Of a stretch of 64,000 nucleotides of DNA, positions 21,329 to 31,850 are shown in pieces. The notes beneath the pieces are model-generated. The model did no database searches. It had not been told where the DNA came from and saw only the letters and a program-made list of their open reading frames with translations. Positions within the stretch are counted from its first letter, which is position 1. Each line of letters begins with the position of its first letter. The stretch spans positions 1 to 64,000 of the forward strand of contig JASPKZ010010232.1 of assembly GCA_030220185.1 (NCBI GenBank), given 5' to 3'. This stretch comes from Diploptera punctata. Lineage: Eukaryota > Arthropoda > Insecta > Blattodea > Blaberidae. The position numbers and the translations under genes were made by a program.

Positions 21329-21618
21329 CGCGGTAGCGTGCTGCCTTGTCACGCAGCGGGCCCGTGTTCGATTCCCGGTCGGGACAGGCTCCTGGGTGAG
21401 ATTCTTTTCGGGGTTTTCCTCACATGTAAGACAAATGTCAGGAAGCCAAGGACCCAACGGTCCCCGAAAATCATCGCCCATCATCATTATCATCCTTATC
21501 ATTTCACCGGCGTGGAAAACAATGGGAAGCTACTGCACTTATAATTCCCTAGTGAAGCTGCGAAGCATACCATGGAAATGCTATGATTGCAGTGAAAGAC
21601 CAGCCATAGGGCAGAACA
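21329..21618 (+). mobile_element. SINE-A, 5' end slightly truncated
   Basis: Starts within the head (GCGGTAGCGTGCTGCC), B box GTTCGATTCCC, through CCTCACATGTAAGACAAATG, (CAT)n, CCGGCGTGGAAAACAATGGG to a diverged 3' end AGGGCAGAACACG. Confidence 0.8.
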
Positions 21619-21619
21619 C

Positions 21620-21714
21620 GATAGAATAGAATAATCATATAGAAATAATGGTTAGATAATGATAATTTTTTTCTTCAACGTTTGTTTTGTTATATGAACT
21701 ATTGAAAGATCAGT
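21620..21714. repeat. segment duplicated next to SINE-A ends (copy 2)
   Basis: Matches 16509-16604 over about 95 bp with a few changes; here it directly follows the SINE-A 3' end on the + strand. Confidence 0.75.
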
Positions 21715-22690
21715 ATTTACAATCGAAATACATTCCTTTTACTTGATATAGTTATCAATAAATATATAATGCAAAAACATAATTCACTTTGAAACATTTG
21801 TAACTGTGTAACAATCGGAAATGAAATCAATCAGAAATAAAACCACTGTCGACTTCAAAATTAACGAGCTATGAAATTGATCAGAGTGAAAGTTGTTTGT
21901 ATCTATTTGGAGTATTTTTATATGCATGCTACAGTAGACAATTCAATGGGAAATCATCAATTCTTTCCAATAATGAATCCTCCTCACACATTGAGAACAT
22001 TCACAATGAAGTTTGCAAATGGATTTTGTGTAGCTGTGCTTGCCTTTCATTTGTAAACTACATACACAAACATATATATATATACACAAATAAACACACG
22101 CATACACGCGCTTTAACAATGTGAAAAACATGTTTCGGTGCCCAATGTTCTGTTTTAAATATAGAATTTCAATTTCTTCTCCAGTCTTCCTTATTATTCT
22201 ATTAGTTGTTTTTTTTACATCCTGAGTCCAAGTAGCTTAATTTGGACTCCCTGTCACAGGGAAGTCGAAGTTTCTCTGTCTTCAACCTGTCGGGCGGCAG
22301 CTATTGCAGTTCACGTTGAAATTTACTTAACCCTTAAATTGGCAAAAGAACTGGACTGGACTGGATAAGGCGAAGTCTAGCTTCACCCAGTGTGCTGCGT
22401 ACGTTAGAACCCACTAGGGCTCTTTGGCAGCTAAGTTAATAGTGGCTATCATTACGGGGTTGTAGTTCACTTAACCCGAGCCTATGACAAAAGAATAATT
22501 TCTCGTGCCAGTTATTTAAATGTTACGAACCGCAAAGAAAACAAAATCATGTAAAACTAAATTATTATTGTACATTATTACGTAATTTGACACAAACTTA
22601 AATCATTTCAAATTAATTGTTTTTTTATTGTTTTACAAACAATAATAAATAAATGAAGTCAATGTATCTTATAAGATACATTGTGAAATA
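21715..22690. other. no gene; GC-richer patch at 22215-22470
   Basis: Three overlapping ORFs at 21871-22131 share one locus on both strands and look spurious. 22215-22470 is GC-richer, with CTGTCACAGGGAAGT similar to CTGTAACAGGGAGTT at 32150, which suggests an old transposon. Confidence 0.35.
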
Positions 22691-22692
22691 TA

Positions 22693-23525
22693 CAATGTCT
22701 TGCATATGCTGATGATGTAATAATAACAGCAAGAACAAAAAATTCCCTACTGGAAACCTTTGACAAATTGAAAAACGAAAGTATAAAATATGGGCTTGTA
22801 ATCAATCCAAATAAAACAAAATATTTAAGATGTATGAGAAATAAAACAAATGTGAATGAACTAACTACAAATAGTGACTGTATTGATCAAATTAACTCCT
22901 TTAAGTACCTAGGCACAATACTAAACGATAATAATACTGTTGAAGAAGAAATCAAAACAAGAATATCGCAAGGGAATAAAGCATATTTTGCTAATTTCGA
23001 TATATTCAAAAGCAAATTAATATCAAAAAATGTTAAATTCAAATTATATAGGCCTACAGCAATAATAAGACCAATCATATATTATGGAGCTGAAACCTGG
23101 GTACTAAAAGAAGCAGATAAATTAAGATTATTAACGTTTGAGAGGAAAATATTTAGAAGAATGTTAGGGTCCAGTAAAGGAAAATGGAATTTGGAGATTA
23201 AGAAGGAATAATGAATTATACCTCAAGAATAATAAAGAAAATATAGTTAGTTTCATCAAATCCAAAAGATTACAATTGTTTGGACTTACACTAAGAATGC
23301 CAAAAGGAAGATTGCCGAATTATATTTTGAATTGCAAGCCACAGGGAACAAGACCACGAGGAAGACCCAAAGATCGATGGGAAGATGACGTAATTGAAGA
23401 TTTAAGAGAGATGGGGATTTTTGATTTGAAATCTACTATACAAGATAGGAAGAAATGGTGTAAACTAGTTGAGAAGGCCAAGACATTCCACTGGAAGTCG
23501 TAGAGCCTGACGAAGAAGAAGAAGA
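22693..23525 (+). pseudogene. LINE-D, RT 3' half and C-terminus, one frameshift
   Basis: The frame opens at CLAYADDVIITARTK (YADD of RT motif C at 22705-22716), then FKYLGTILNDNNTVEEEIK, GNKAYFANFDIF, PIIYYGAETWVLKEAD and FERKIFRRMLG. A frameshift near 23200 moves to a second frame with SFIKSKRLQLFGLTLRMP, PQGTRPRGRPKDRWEDDVIE and a stop at 23501, then (GAA)n. The element is cut just upstream of YADD, so motif A is missing. RTE-like by its GRPxxRW C-terminus. The first AUG-started ORF (22768) begins after the catalytic motif and is not the true start. Confidence 0.8.
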
Positions 23526-23980
23526 TGGTTTGTATACCTCCGTATATGAAGATATTTTTAAGATTAATTTTCTGAAAATTTTATTAAACAGCAATTCAGG
23601 TCAAGGTACAATTTACGTTTACGTGGTGATGTATTACAATACCATTTTAATTTAATTAAGTAACCACAGTACTTGGACCGTGCAAAGACAGCAACAACTT
23701 CAATATAAAGAAGAGAATTTCGCGGGCAGTGGTGGTAGATATACCACTAATATTGAAATCAAACAAAATCTAAATCATAAAGACATTACAGTTTTGATCA
23801 GAGAGATCAGAGTTGTTGAAGACGAAATATTAGAAAATGTCTTATCTAATCACGTATGGCTTAAAAAAATATTTGAGGCTAGTTTTGGTTTCGTAATGGT
23901 AATTGCACACATTAGTACGAATTTTAATTTTCTCTTTATTATATTTCATTTTACTATATAAATATTTTTTTTATTTAGGA
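23526..23980. other. no recognised gene
   Basis: A 93-codon + ORF (23680-23961) contains VLIREIRVVEDEILENVLS but shows no known motif or splice signals I would trust. Confidence 0.3.
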
Positions 23981-23982
23981 AT

Positions 23983-24500
23983 ATTCCACAATACAGTGTT
24001 TCTCCTTCAACCCAAAGTGATTTGTCGCCAGAGGTTCCTGTCAAAAGCATCTTCTTCCCTCAAATCTCTATCTTCCATACTTCTCTTCACTTCTTACATC
24101 CATCATTCTCTAGGCCTGCCTCTTCCACTTCTTCCATTAGCATTCCAATTAAGGATCTTCTTTGGTATACTCTCTTCTTGCATTCTTATGAGCTGTCCAT
24201 ACGACTTCGAAGGTTTTTCTTCTATTTTTTCTTGTTGCTTACTTCCTCAAGCAATTAAGTTCCGGCGTGTTACTTTAAAGTCAGATACCACTATAATTAC
24301 TGCAATTTAACTTACTTCCTTTCTTTTGAATGGGACAAAGTATTGACATTTTATGGTCTAGAGCCTTAGTTTCTGTTTTCCATACATCTATAATTAACTC
24401 GTATATATACTTCCACAAAATTTTGTCCCCAGATTTAATCAGTTCAGCAGTAATTAATCCTTCCCTGGTGCTCAATTATATTTTAATGATCGTATGCTAT
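23983..24500 (-). pseudogene. LINE remnant with internal deletion (RT N-part joined to C-terminus)
   Basis: On - , 24475-24281 encodes LITAELIKSGDKILW, a linker, and SILCPIQKKGSKLNCSNYSG: the start of the RT domain (AELIK..G, PI.KKG....NYRGI). Directly downstream, 24260-23985 encodes in broken frames PSKSYGQLIRMQE, NWNANGRSGRGRPRE and a TLG-type end, the C-terminus. The RT core between them is missing. Confidence 0.6.
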
Positions 24501-24583
24501 CATTGGTCATATCAGAGGTGGATTCAGATATATGGAGCTGGGGTCCAAAATAAACTCTAATTCAACATTATTATCATCGTCAT

Positions 24584-24910
24584 GTCCACCGCTGTGGTCT
24601 CGAGGTAGCGTGCTGCCTTGTCACGCAGCGGGCCCGGGTTTGATACTCGGTCGGGGCAGTTTTTATGGGTGAGGTTTTTATCGGGGTTTTTCCTCACCTG
24701 TAAGACAAATGTCAGGAAAACTTTAAGGCCCAGACGGTCCCTGAAATCATATGGCCATCACCATCATCCTTATCATTATCATTCTTCACCGGTGTGGAAA
24801 GCAACGGGAAGCTACCACACCTACAATTCCCTAGTAAAGCTGCAAGCATAGCATGAAAATACTATGATTGCAGTGAAGGACCTGCCCTCGGGCAGAATTA
24901 CTATGGATGG
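24584..24910 (+). mobile_element. SINE-A, full length
   Basis: Complete from GTCCACCGCTGTGGTCTCG to GGGCAGAATTACTATGGATGG. The B box is weakened (GGTTTGATACT). It faces another SINE-A at 24974-25286 in inverted orientation. Confidence 0.85.
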
Positions 24911-24973
24911 ATCATCATCGTTAAAGTTATCATCATCCATATTACATTTATATACATCTATCCATTCATCCAT

Positions 24974-25284
24974 TCATAGTAATTCTGCCCGAGGGCAGAT
25001 CTTTCACCGCACGCTATGCTTTGCAGCTTTACTAGGGAATTATATGTGTGGTAACTTCCCGCTGCTATCCACACCGGTGAAGGATGATGAGGATGATGAT
25101 AAGGATGATGATGATGATGGCCGGATGATTTACGGGAACCGTTGGGCCCTAAGCTTTGTGATATTTATCTTATAGGCGAGGAAAAACCCCCGAAAAAACC
25201 TCACCAGGAGCCTGTGCCGACCGGGAATCGAATCCGGACCCGCTGCGTGAGAAGACAGCACGCTACCATGAGACCACAGCGGTG

Positions 25285-25286
<2 letters not shown>
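24974..25286 (-). mobile_element. SINE-A, full length
   Basis: Complete on - , with B box GATTCGATTCC-like (complement GGGAATCGAATCC at 25223). It belongs to the variant with CCTGGTGAGG instead of CTGGGTGAGG. A (TA)n run follows at 25287-25322. Confidence 0.85.
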
Positions 25287-25327
<41 letters not shown>

Positions 25328-25440
25328 GCAAGGACAATATTGTTACTTTTACACACACAAAAAAAAAGTGATTCAACCTTAAAACATGAGATAAAACAAA
25401 TCTAATGAAACTATCTATTTAACTACAATAGCGTAACATC

Positions 25441-25812
25441 ACAATGTTGGGCTACATCTCTCCTTTGTTAGGAATTACTAGACCAAGTTAATTTAGATTC
25501 GCTTATTTCCGTACAGTTGTCATGAATGGTATGTGATCAACATAACTACCCATTGAAAAATCTAGTAGGCAACTAACAACTAAAATATTAGTCCTACTAG
25601 GATGAAGAAGCTTAAGGTTCTTTTACGAGCCTGGCTAAGATTCTTTTATGACTCTGGAAATCTTCAGACTCGGAACCCACGGGTTAAAGTCCCCGTCGGA
25701 GGAGTTGCTCTTTGCATTTTTGCATTCTAAAAAATACATCAACACCGACCAAGTTCGAACCCGCGACCCTCGGGACCAGAGGCAGGGATAGAACCACTAG
25801 TCCGCCGCGGCC
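25441..25812 (-). mobile_element. SINE-D, near full length
   Basis: On - : GGCCGCGGCGGACTAGTGG head, B box GGTTCGAACTT-like, TTAGAATGCAAAAATG, GACGGGGACTTTAACCCG, CAGACTCG complement, down to CAAAGGAGAGATGTAGCCC. It contains a small internal duplication of the GAGCCTGGCTAAGATTCTTTTA part. Confidence 0.75.
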
Positions 25813-25982
25813 TAATAACCATGTAACTCAGAAAGAGAAGTTTATTGCTAAACATAAGTCTATTCATGCTCATTATTTCTCCTTCGGAGAAGGTGTTAAC
25901 AATCTCCGGAAGTATCGTATCACAGATGTGTGTGGTGTGTTAAAACATTTTCAGATATGAAAATGACATTCCATCCTTTCAT

Positions 25983-26323
25983 CCATAGTAATTCTGCCCG
26001 AAGGCAGGTCCTTCACTGCAATCATAGCATTTCCCATGCTATGCTTGCAGCTTTACTACGGAATTGTAGGTGTGGTAGCTTCCCGTTGCTTTCCACACCG
26101 GTGTAGGTTGATGATGATGATGATTGCTAATGATAAGGATGTTTCTGAAGGCCATACCATTTCGGGGACCGTTTGGACCTTTAAGTTTTCCTGACATTTG
26201 TCTTACAAGTGAGGAAAAAACCCCGATAAAAACCTCACCCAGAAAAACTGCCCCGACCGCGGATCGAACCCGGGCCCGCTGCGTGACAAGGCAGTACGCT
26301 ACCTCGAGACCACAGCGGTGGAC
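25983..26323 (-). mobile_element. SINE-A, full length
   Basis: CATAGTAATTCTGCCCGAAG start to CCACAGCGGTGGAC end, intact B-box complement GGATCGAACCC. Confidence 0.85.
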
Positions 26324-26408
26324 AAAATGACACTAGTGGTATGATATTACCATAGGTATAGAAACTCATATTTTGATGAACGCTACGCGATTATCCTTAC
26401 ACCATAAC

Positions 26409-26712
26409 TTACTAACTAACTCATTGGTACTATCTAACCCGTAGGTTAATGGCCGCGCGAACATAATCTCTCCATACATCCCTATCCTGAGATAATGTTT
26501 TCCAAAACATTCCCTTTATAATCTACTTCCCTCAAATCGTAGTTAATGTTTTTCTCCCACTTTATTCCTGGTCTACCAACATCTACCTGGATGTTTTCCC
26601 TCCGCTTTTCCTACAAGAAGCTTCCATGCACGTCTTCCATTCCCCGCTCGTGCTACATGTGCTGACCATCGCGGTCTAAGGGACTTAACTGTTCGTATTA
26701 TATCTGGCCTCA
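26409..26712 (-). pseudogene. LINE-A 3' fragment
   Basis: On - : ends with (GTTA)n tail (TAACTAACTCATTGG complement), preceded by the AMNLRV-type end, NINYDLREV region, HVARAGNGRRAWKLLVGK and SLRPRWSAHVARA. The frame is shifted in the GRPR segment (HPGRCW). Confidence 0.75.
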
Positions 26713-26719
26713 TATAAGT

Positions 26720-27360
26720 ATGTAAAATTCCATTAAAACGAGCAGATGCTAATTGTGTGTGTAATATCTTCACTCCATAAGAAATATGACAAAAACTTTT
26801 GACTAAATGTGCGTTGGGAGCAGTTGATTTAAAGTCCAAACTCAAGGCATAGATTGTACATCGAGTCATTCAAAATACATAGCAATTATCTCTATAGAAA
26901 CATGGAGTACCATGACACCATTCAAAGCTAAGTGTTCCCTTTAAGAGCAGCGACTTCAATTTCAAAGGTAGACCTTTGGAGTTATTCCTCTACGGCATAA
27001 GGTAGTGTTTGAGTATATACTCGGGATCGTAAGGATGAATATAGAAATCTAAGATACAATAGTATCCGAGATACAAAATGTTCGTGCCACACAAGCAATG
27101 TTTACTGCATGTATGAAGCCATACGTTTCTCAATAGCAAAAATAACTCCTTCTTTTAAGAATAAATATTTATTATTATTGTTATTATTTTTTTATTGTAT
27201 CTCCAAATATTTTGAAACCCTATTTCGCCACATAGGTGTGCTAGGGTTGTAGCTTACTATAACAATATTATACTATACATTGTAAAACAAAAATATTAAC
27301 TTATGGTTTTGAATGAGTTTTATGAATTACATAAATCGTCTATAAATGTCCTAGAAAAAA
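26720..27360. other. no recognised feature
   Basis: Nothing recognised apart from a short (ATT)n-like run near 27170. Confidence 0.4.
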
Positions 27361-27362
27361 TA

Positions 27363-27745
27363 CTACATATTGTTATGAATTTCATAATTTTGGTTCTTAA
27401 AAATCACTTCATACATTGAGGCAGAAGTCTCATCATCGTTTAAAAGTAAGTTTAACCAGAATCGTTGTCTTTCGAATATAGGGCAATTAAACAAAACATG
27501 TTTTACGGATTGATTCTTGACATTTAAAATTATGATCATTGCCTGGATTAATATTAAATCTCCTAAAATAACTTCCAAATTTTTCATGACCAGTCAAAAA
27601 TTGTGTTAAGATGAAATTTGGAATAACATGTTTTATATTTAGCCTATGGTGCACTGCAGGAAAGAAGAGCTCTTTATTCAAAGCACTATTTGCAATGTTC
27701 ATTCCAATCAGTGATGATATAGTCCAACAGTTTATTTTTAACATA
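27363..27745 (-). pseudogene. LINE C-terminal remnant (TGHEKFGSYFRRF / CPIFERQR type)
   Basis: Two - frames overlap across a frameshift near 27510: the first encodes HVIPNFILTQFLTGHEKFG, SYFRRFNINPGN and HNFKCQES; the second QSVKHVLFNCPIFERQRFW and LNLLLND. This is the post-RT zinc-knuckle tail (TGHG.F..Y..RF...C.C....S..H.LF.CP) of I/Jockey/R1-type LINEs. The RT part is absent. Confidence 0.65.
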
Positions 27746-27780
27746 GGATATTGGGCACTTTGAAAATGAATAATGAAGCT

Positions 27781-27781
27781 C

Positions 27782-27838
<57 letters not shown>
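27781..27838. repeat. (ATT)n microsatellite
   Basis: About 19 TTA units. Confidence 0.85.
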
Positions 27839-27839
<1 letters not shown>

Positions 27840-28020
27840 GGAAATATAAATCTTCAAAACATTTAAGGACAATTCCATATTATGAAATCGACAAAAAATA
27901 ATAAAAAATTGAAAGCTGATATCGCGTCTTAAAAAAATACAATTTTTTATAACGAAACATTATGGTGCACTTAACATCTAAACTAGGTTTCAGATCTCAG
28001 TTTGATATACTGTTCCATCC

Positions 28021-28279
28021 ATCCATAGTAATTCTGCCCGAAGGCAGTCCCTCTCTGCAATCGTAGCATTTCCATTGCTATGCTTGCAGCTTTACTAGGG
28101 AATTGTAGGTGTGGTAGCTTCCCACAACGGTTTGGGCCCTAAAGTTTTCCTGACATTTGTCTTACAGATGAGGAAAAACCCCGAATAAAAACCTCACCCA
28201 GAAAAACTGTCCCGACCAGGATCGAACCCGGGCCCGTTGCGTGACAAGGCAGCACGCTACCTCGAGACCACAGCGGTGG
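28021..28279 (-). mobile_element. SINE-A with internal deletion
   Basis: Ends intact, but the (GAT)n tract and part of the middle are missing: GCTTCCCACAACGGTTTGGGCC jumps from the 3' body directly to the centre. Confidence 0.8.
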
Positions 28280-28598
28280 GCGATATATTGTTATTAATGA
28301 ATAACAGATCTGTCAATTCATCCGTGAACTTGAAAATACATTATAAATAATTTTATGCACTATCGCTTGAACATTAGTTCGCTGATATCTACATTTTTTC
28401 CAAACCGCGTAAATACAATTAATGTACAATTGACCATTTTAACCATTTTATATAAATGAATAACAGGTTATTCTGTGCTGACATTTTCTGATATATTTAT
28501 TTATTGGTAGATGAAAGGGAAGCTCATAATATATATTTTTTAAACAATTTTTCATATAAATACATTTATGTAAATTTCTAAACAACGTATTTAGTATA

Positions 28599-28925
28599 GT
28601 TGAATGCAGGCTTTCACGGCCGGTAATCATAATGTTGAGTGATTCCGGGTTATGTGGCCGTGGTCCATAGTTGGTGTTGATACCAGGGATTATTATTATA
28701 ATCCCTGGTTGATACCATCAGCAAGAGCCACGCCCACTCACCCTGCACCCACCACTAATACAACGTCCACAACGTCCGCAGCGCTCACTCTAAGTAGATC
28801 TTCCGACCAGGAAACACGCCTAGAAGCACTCGCCACTGAAGATGCCCTCCGCAGTTGAGGGCGAAACGTCTGGTATCAACACCAACTATGGACCACGGCC
28901 ACATAACCCGGAATCACTCAACATT
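28599..28925 (+). mobile_element. SINE-F: palindromic element with hammerhead-like core (Penelope-like remnant?)
   Basis: Flanked by a perfect 14-bp duplication ACGTATTTAGTATA (28585-28598, 28926-28939). The left arm GGCTTTCACGGCCGG, TGTGGCCGTGGTCCATAG is mirrored by CTATGGACCACGGCCACA on the right. The right end stops about 30 bp short of the left arm's full length, an asymmetry shared by all copies here. A hammerhead-like core lies at 28832-28874. A small palindrome CCAGGGATTATTATTATAATCCCTGG interrupts the left arm. Minimal hammerheads of this form are known from terminal repeats of Penelope-like retroelements; the class is therefore inferred. No RT or GIY-YIG ORF is present. Confidence 0.7.
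28832..28874 (+). ncRNA. hammerhead-ribozyme-like motif
   Basis: Core CTGAAGA (28836-28842) fits CUGANGA. Stem II is GCCCTC/GAGGGC, six perfect pairs around CGCAGTT, with one extra U before it. GAAACGTC (28863-28870) supplies GAAA, a two-pair palindromic ACGU stem III with no loop, and a GUC cleavage triplet. Stem I is GCCA/TGGT. With no stem III loop a monomer is unlikely to be stable, so a dimer would be needed, as proposed for Penelope-like minimal hammerheads. Confidence 0.65.
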
Positions 28926-29192
28926 ACGTATTTAGTATATTTTATTTACAGTACTAAATATATATTCAATTTTTTTTTCGCATGTAATATACAGGCTTAT
29001 ATTCAAAGTGTAAGGCTTGTAGAATGTAGGTTCCATCAAATAATTTATTCAATACTAACTCTTTAACTTTCGCAATCATTGTACACACTTATTTTGCTTA
29101 TGAAGACTATTTACTGCTCCAGGTAAATTTGATCCAACGGTTTCCCGATAGCTCTCGGTTGTATTCTAAGCCCGCATTCCCCTCTCTAAAAC

Positions 29193-29530
29193 TAAACTCC
29201 ATAGTGCGACAGGCCTAGTAGGTCCTTGGCCTACCAGCAGGCTGCTGGCCTAACATCTACATGAGTTAATCACAGGGATAGACGATCAACATGCCAGTAT
29301 AAGATTGATATTTGGTCAGTATGTAGGGACCCCAGCCGATAGAGCTGGTTTTCTCAACGTGGAGCCACCAATTATTGTAGCTACCCAAATTCCGCACGAT
29401 GCTGAATGGGCACTGGTCCCATACTGGTCGAAATTTCATGAGAAAATTTCTTCCCCCATGGAGACCCGAACCAGCGCAAGTTCCGTAACTCTGCTACAAG
29501 GTATCTTGCCTTAATTAGTCGGTTACGGCG
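29193..29530 (-). mobile_element. SINE-B, near full length
   Basis: On - : decayed A-box region, TTGTAGCAGAG, B-box-like GGTTCGGGTCT, CATGGGGGAAGAAATTTTC, GGGTAGCTACAATAATTGG, AACCAGCTCTATCGGCTGGG, GTCGATCGTC-like, TAGGCCAAGGACC and ACTATGGAGTTTA end. It serves as the family reference. Confidence 0.75.
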
Positions 29531-29714
29531 CACTCCCCTGAATTCGCCAAGTTCCTCCGCAGAAGCAACAAGACTGGAAAGATCAGGGAGCGAGCTTCGA
29601 GCGGGACTGAACGTGTATTTGACCGGTTCTAGCATTGACGTGTTAGACATGTATAAATTCAGTTGGGTTTTTGGTAGATTAAAAGAAAAATAAAAAATAA
29701 TCAGTAACTAATTT

Positions 29715-30260
29715 TTTACGCGATAGTGCGTTTTGTCGTACTTACAGCGACGACGACCATGATTGTAAGTTCAACTTCCTACGTTAGGGGTTGCCAACCT
29801 AAATAACTATACTATACTAAAATAACTATAATTTAATATTATATAATATAACCACGCGGTGTGGGAAGTACAACCACCGCCCTCTATATATACTACATAC
29901 AATATATATACAAAAAAATATCCAATAGGTAGTGTTAATATACATTATATGAAACAAATCACTGCATTTTAAATTAATTGAACTTTATTCGAAACAATAT
30001 AAAACGATAAATACGTATTTGCCGCCATTTTATCGCTAAATTGTCTCACGGCCTCCTGTAGTTTTAACTAATAACCACTGCCCACACTGTTAAGGTTAGT
30101 CAATTGTTTATAATGAACACAAATATTTCTAACAAAGATGTTATTATTTTACTATTATTATTATTTTGAAAACACCATCGCGCAAAAAATAATGTACAAC
30201 GCACGTTTGTGAAATGTTTTACAGAATCGAGGAAAATGTTTAAAAACCGAGCGATAGCGT
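29715..30260. repeat. repeat K, copy 1
   Basis: CGCGATAGTGCGTTTTGTCG, TACTTACAGCGACGACGACC, ACTGCCCACACTGTTAAGG, TTGTTTATAATGAAC, CATCGCGCAAAAAATAATG and CACGTTTGTGAAATGTTTTAC match 61055-61710 in order. TTTTTTACGCGATAGTG and CCATCGCGCAAAAAATAA form an internal inverted pair, but homology continues past it. Confidence 0.65.
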
Positions 30261-30412
30261 TATATACTATTGAGCGATATTTTGTTAAAATCTCATTTTT
30301 AATGATTGATGAATTGATTGATCACCGTTCGTCCCACTGCGGGGACATGGGTGATTGCCTAGTGGAAAGTTACTTAACCAGACTAAATTAATTATGCCTG
30401 TTTCCCTACATA

Positions 30413-30707
30413 TACCACGAATGGCATGTGGTTAGCATACCGACCCAATAAAACATCTAGTAGGAAATTAAAGTAGTACGTGGATTTTGAAGGTCGGTAA
30501 ATTTTTATTAGAGGCCTCTTTTTTCAGGCTTAAGGTTCTTTTACGAGTCTCAAAATATCCAGACTTTGGACTCACTGTTCAAAGTCCCTCCCGGAGGACT
30601 TTTCCTTGGATTTTTCCATCCTAAAAAATCCATCGACCCAGGCCGGGTCTGAACCAGCGATCCTCGGGACTACAGGCAAGGAACAAAACCACTAGATAAT
30701 CGCGGCC
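30413..30707 (-). mobile_element. SINE-D, 3'-truncated
   Basis: On - : GGCCGCGATTATCTAGTGG head, B-box-like GGTTCAGACCC, TTTTTTAGGATGGAAAAATC, GGAGGGACTTTGAAC, CTGAAAAAAGAGGCCTC, ending near CATTCGTGGTAT. Confidence 0.75.
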
Positions 30708-31178
30708 GAATTTTTAATGATTATTCCATAATTTTGTGATACTGATTATCAATACATAAGTCGTTTTTCTCTAATGCTGATATTTTGCATGTAGGGCCTA
30801 TACCCGAATCGCCATATCTCCGGCTCTGAAGTTTAGGCTATACGAGGGGTAAAGGGAGCATTCGCCCTCTACTGCCAATTAGGATATGTTGTAGTGAGAG
30901 TAGATGTCTGCCACAACCAATCAGTGTTCTTGATGCAGCTATAGCGCGCTAGTAAGGTTTGAAATTGCCAAGATGTTGTCAGCTGTATGTCTGCTAACCG
31001 CATACATAAAGCGGCCACTCCCACTGAATATCAATATCGGCAACACTGTTGTGAAAATTCAAGGCCGGAGAATCAGTGGCTGCAGTATAATAAAATCAAT
31101 ACTGAAAAAATATTAAAAAACAAAAATTACATGCTTATTAAAAAGATATGCGAGTATTTAGAGAAATCGAACAATACT
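30708..31178 (+). other. unassigned segment with a 5'-exon-like ORF start
   Basis: Locally GC-richer DNA (30795-31020) has a CCAAT-like ACCAATCAG (30917-30925), then an ATG at 30987 opening a frame (MSANRIHKAATPTEYQYRQ.., later KNKNYMLIKKICEYLEKS) that runs into SINE-D at about 31179. I recognise no domain. It could be a first exon, a transposon edge or chance. Confidence 0.25.
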
Positions 31179-31350
31179 TTCGGGAGGGACTTTAAGCCGT
31201 GGGTCCTGGATCTGACGATTTTCAGGCTCGTAAAAGAACCGTAAGCTTGAATAAAGATGAACATAAACAAAATTTTCGACCTTCATCATCCTTAGTTGCC
31301 TACTAGATGTCTCATTGGGTCGGTATGTTGGCCGAATACAATTCATGACA
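31179..31350 (+). mobile_element. SINE-D, 5'-truncated
   Basis: Begins within the body at TCGGGAGGGACTTTAAGCC and continues GGTCCTGGATCTGACG, TTTTCAGGCTCGTAAAAG, CTACTAGATGTCTCATTGGG, abutting SINE-A at 31354. The head is missing, as in a LINE-style 5' truncation. Confidence 0.75.
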
Positions 31351-31353
31351 TCC

Positions 31354-31841
31354 ATCCATAGTAATTCTGCCCGAAGGCAGGTCTTTTACTGCAGTCATGG
31401 CATTTTCGTGCTATGCTTTGCAGCTTAACTAGCGAATTATAGGTGTGGTAGCTTCCCGTTGCTTTCCGCACCGGTGAAGAACGATAATGATAAGGATGAT
31501 GATGATGATGGCTGGATGATTTTTGGGGACCGTTGGGCACTAAGTTTCCTGACATTTGTCCTACAGGTGAGGAAAAACCTCCAAAAATTAAAAAGATAAC
31601 TGCAATTAAGAAGAATCGCAGGGAAAATGGTAGGCTAAGATTGAATTTCATAGGATGAAATTTCGGGAAGGAATAAGTCAAAATGTTGAGGGGATGACTA
31701 TTAATCCTAATAATGTTCTAATTCAATTTAGTGAAAGGCTATAGAAAAAAAGCTCACCCAGGGGCCTATCACGACCGGATATCGAACCCGGGCCCGCTGC
31801 GTGACAAGGCAGCACGCTATCTCGAGACCACAGCGGTGGAC
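31354..31841 (-). mobile_element. SINE-A split by about 170 bp of unrelated sequence
   Basis: The 3' body and middle occupy 31354-31582 (to GGTGAGGAAAAACC), and the head 31753-31841 (CTCACCCAGG to GCGGTGGAC). The insert 31583-31752 has no known motif and both junctions are A-rich, so no clean duplication is visible. Confidence 0.75.
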
Positions 31842-31850
31842 AACAATTTG

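Noticed and set aside
29718..30190. Repeat K as a simple MITE ending at the GCGCGATAGTG inverted pair
   Set aside because: Similarity between the two copies continues beyond the pair on the right side, so these are not the element ends.
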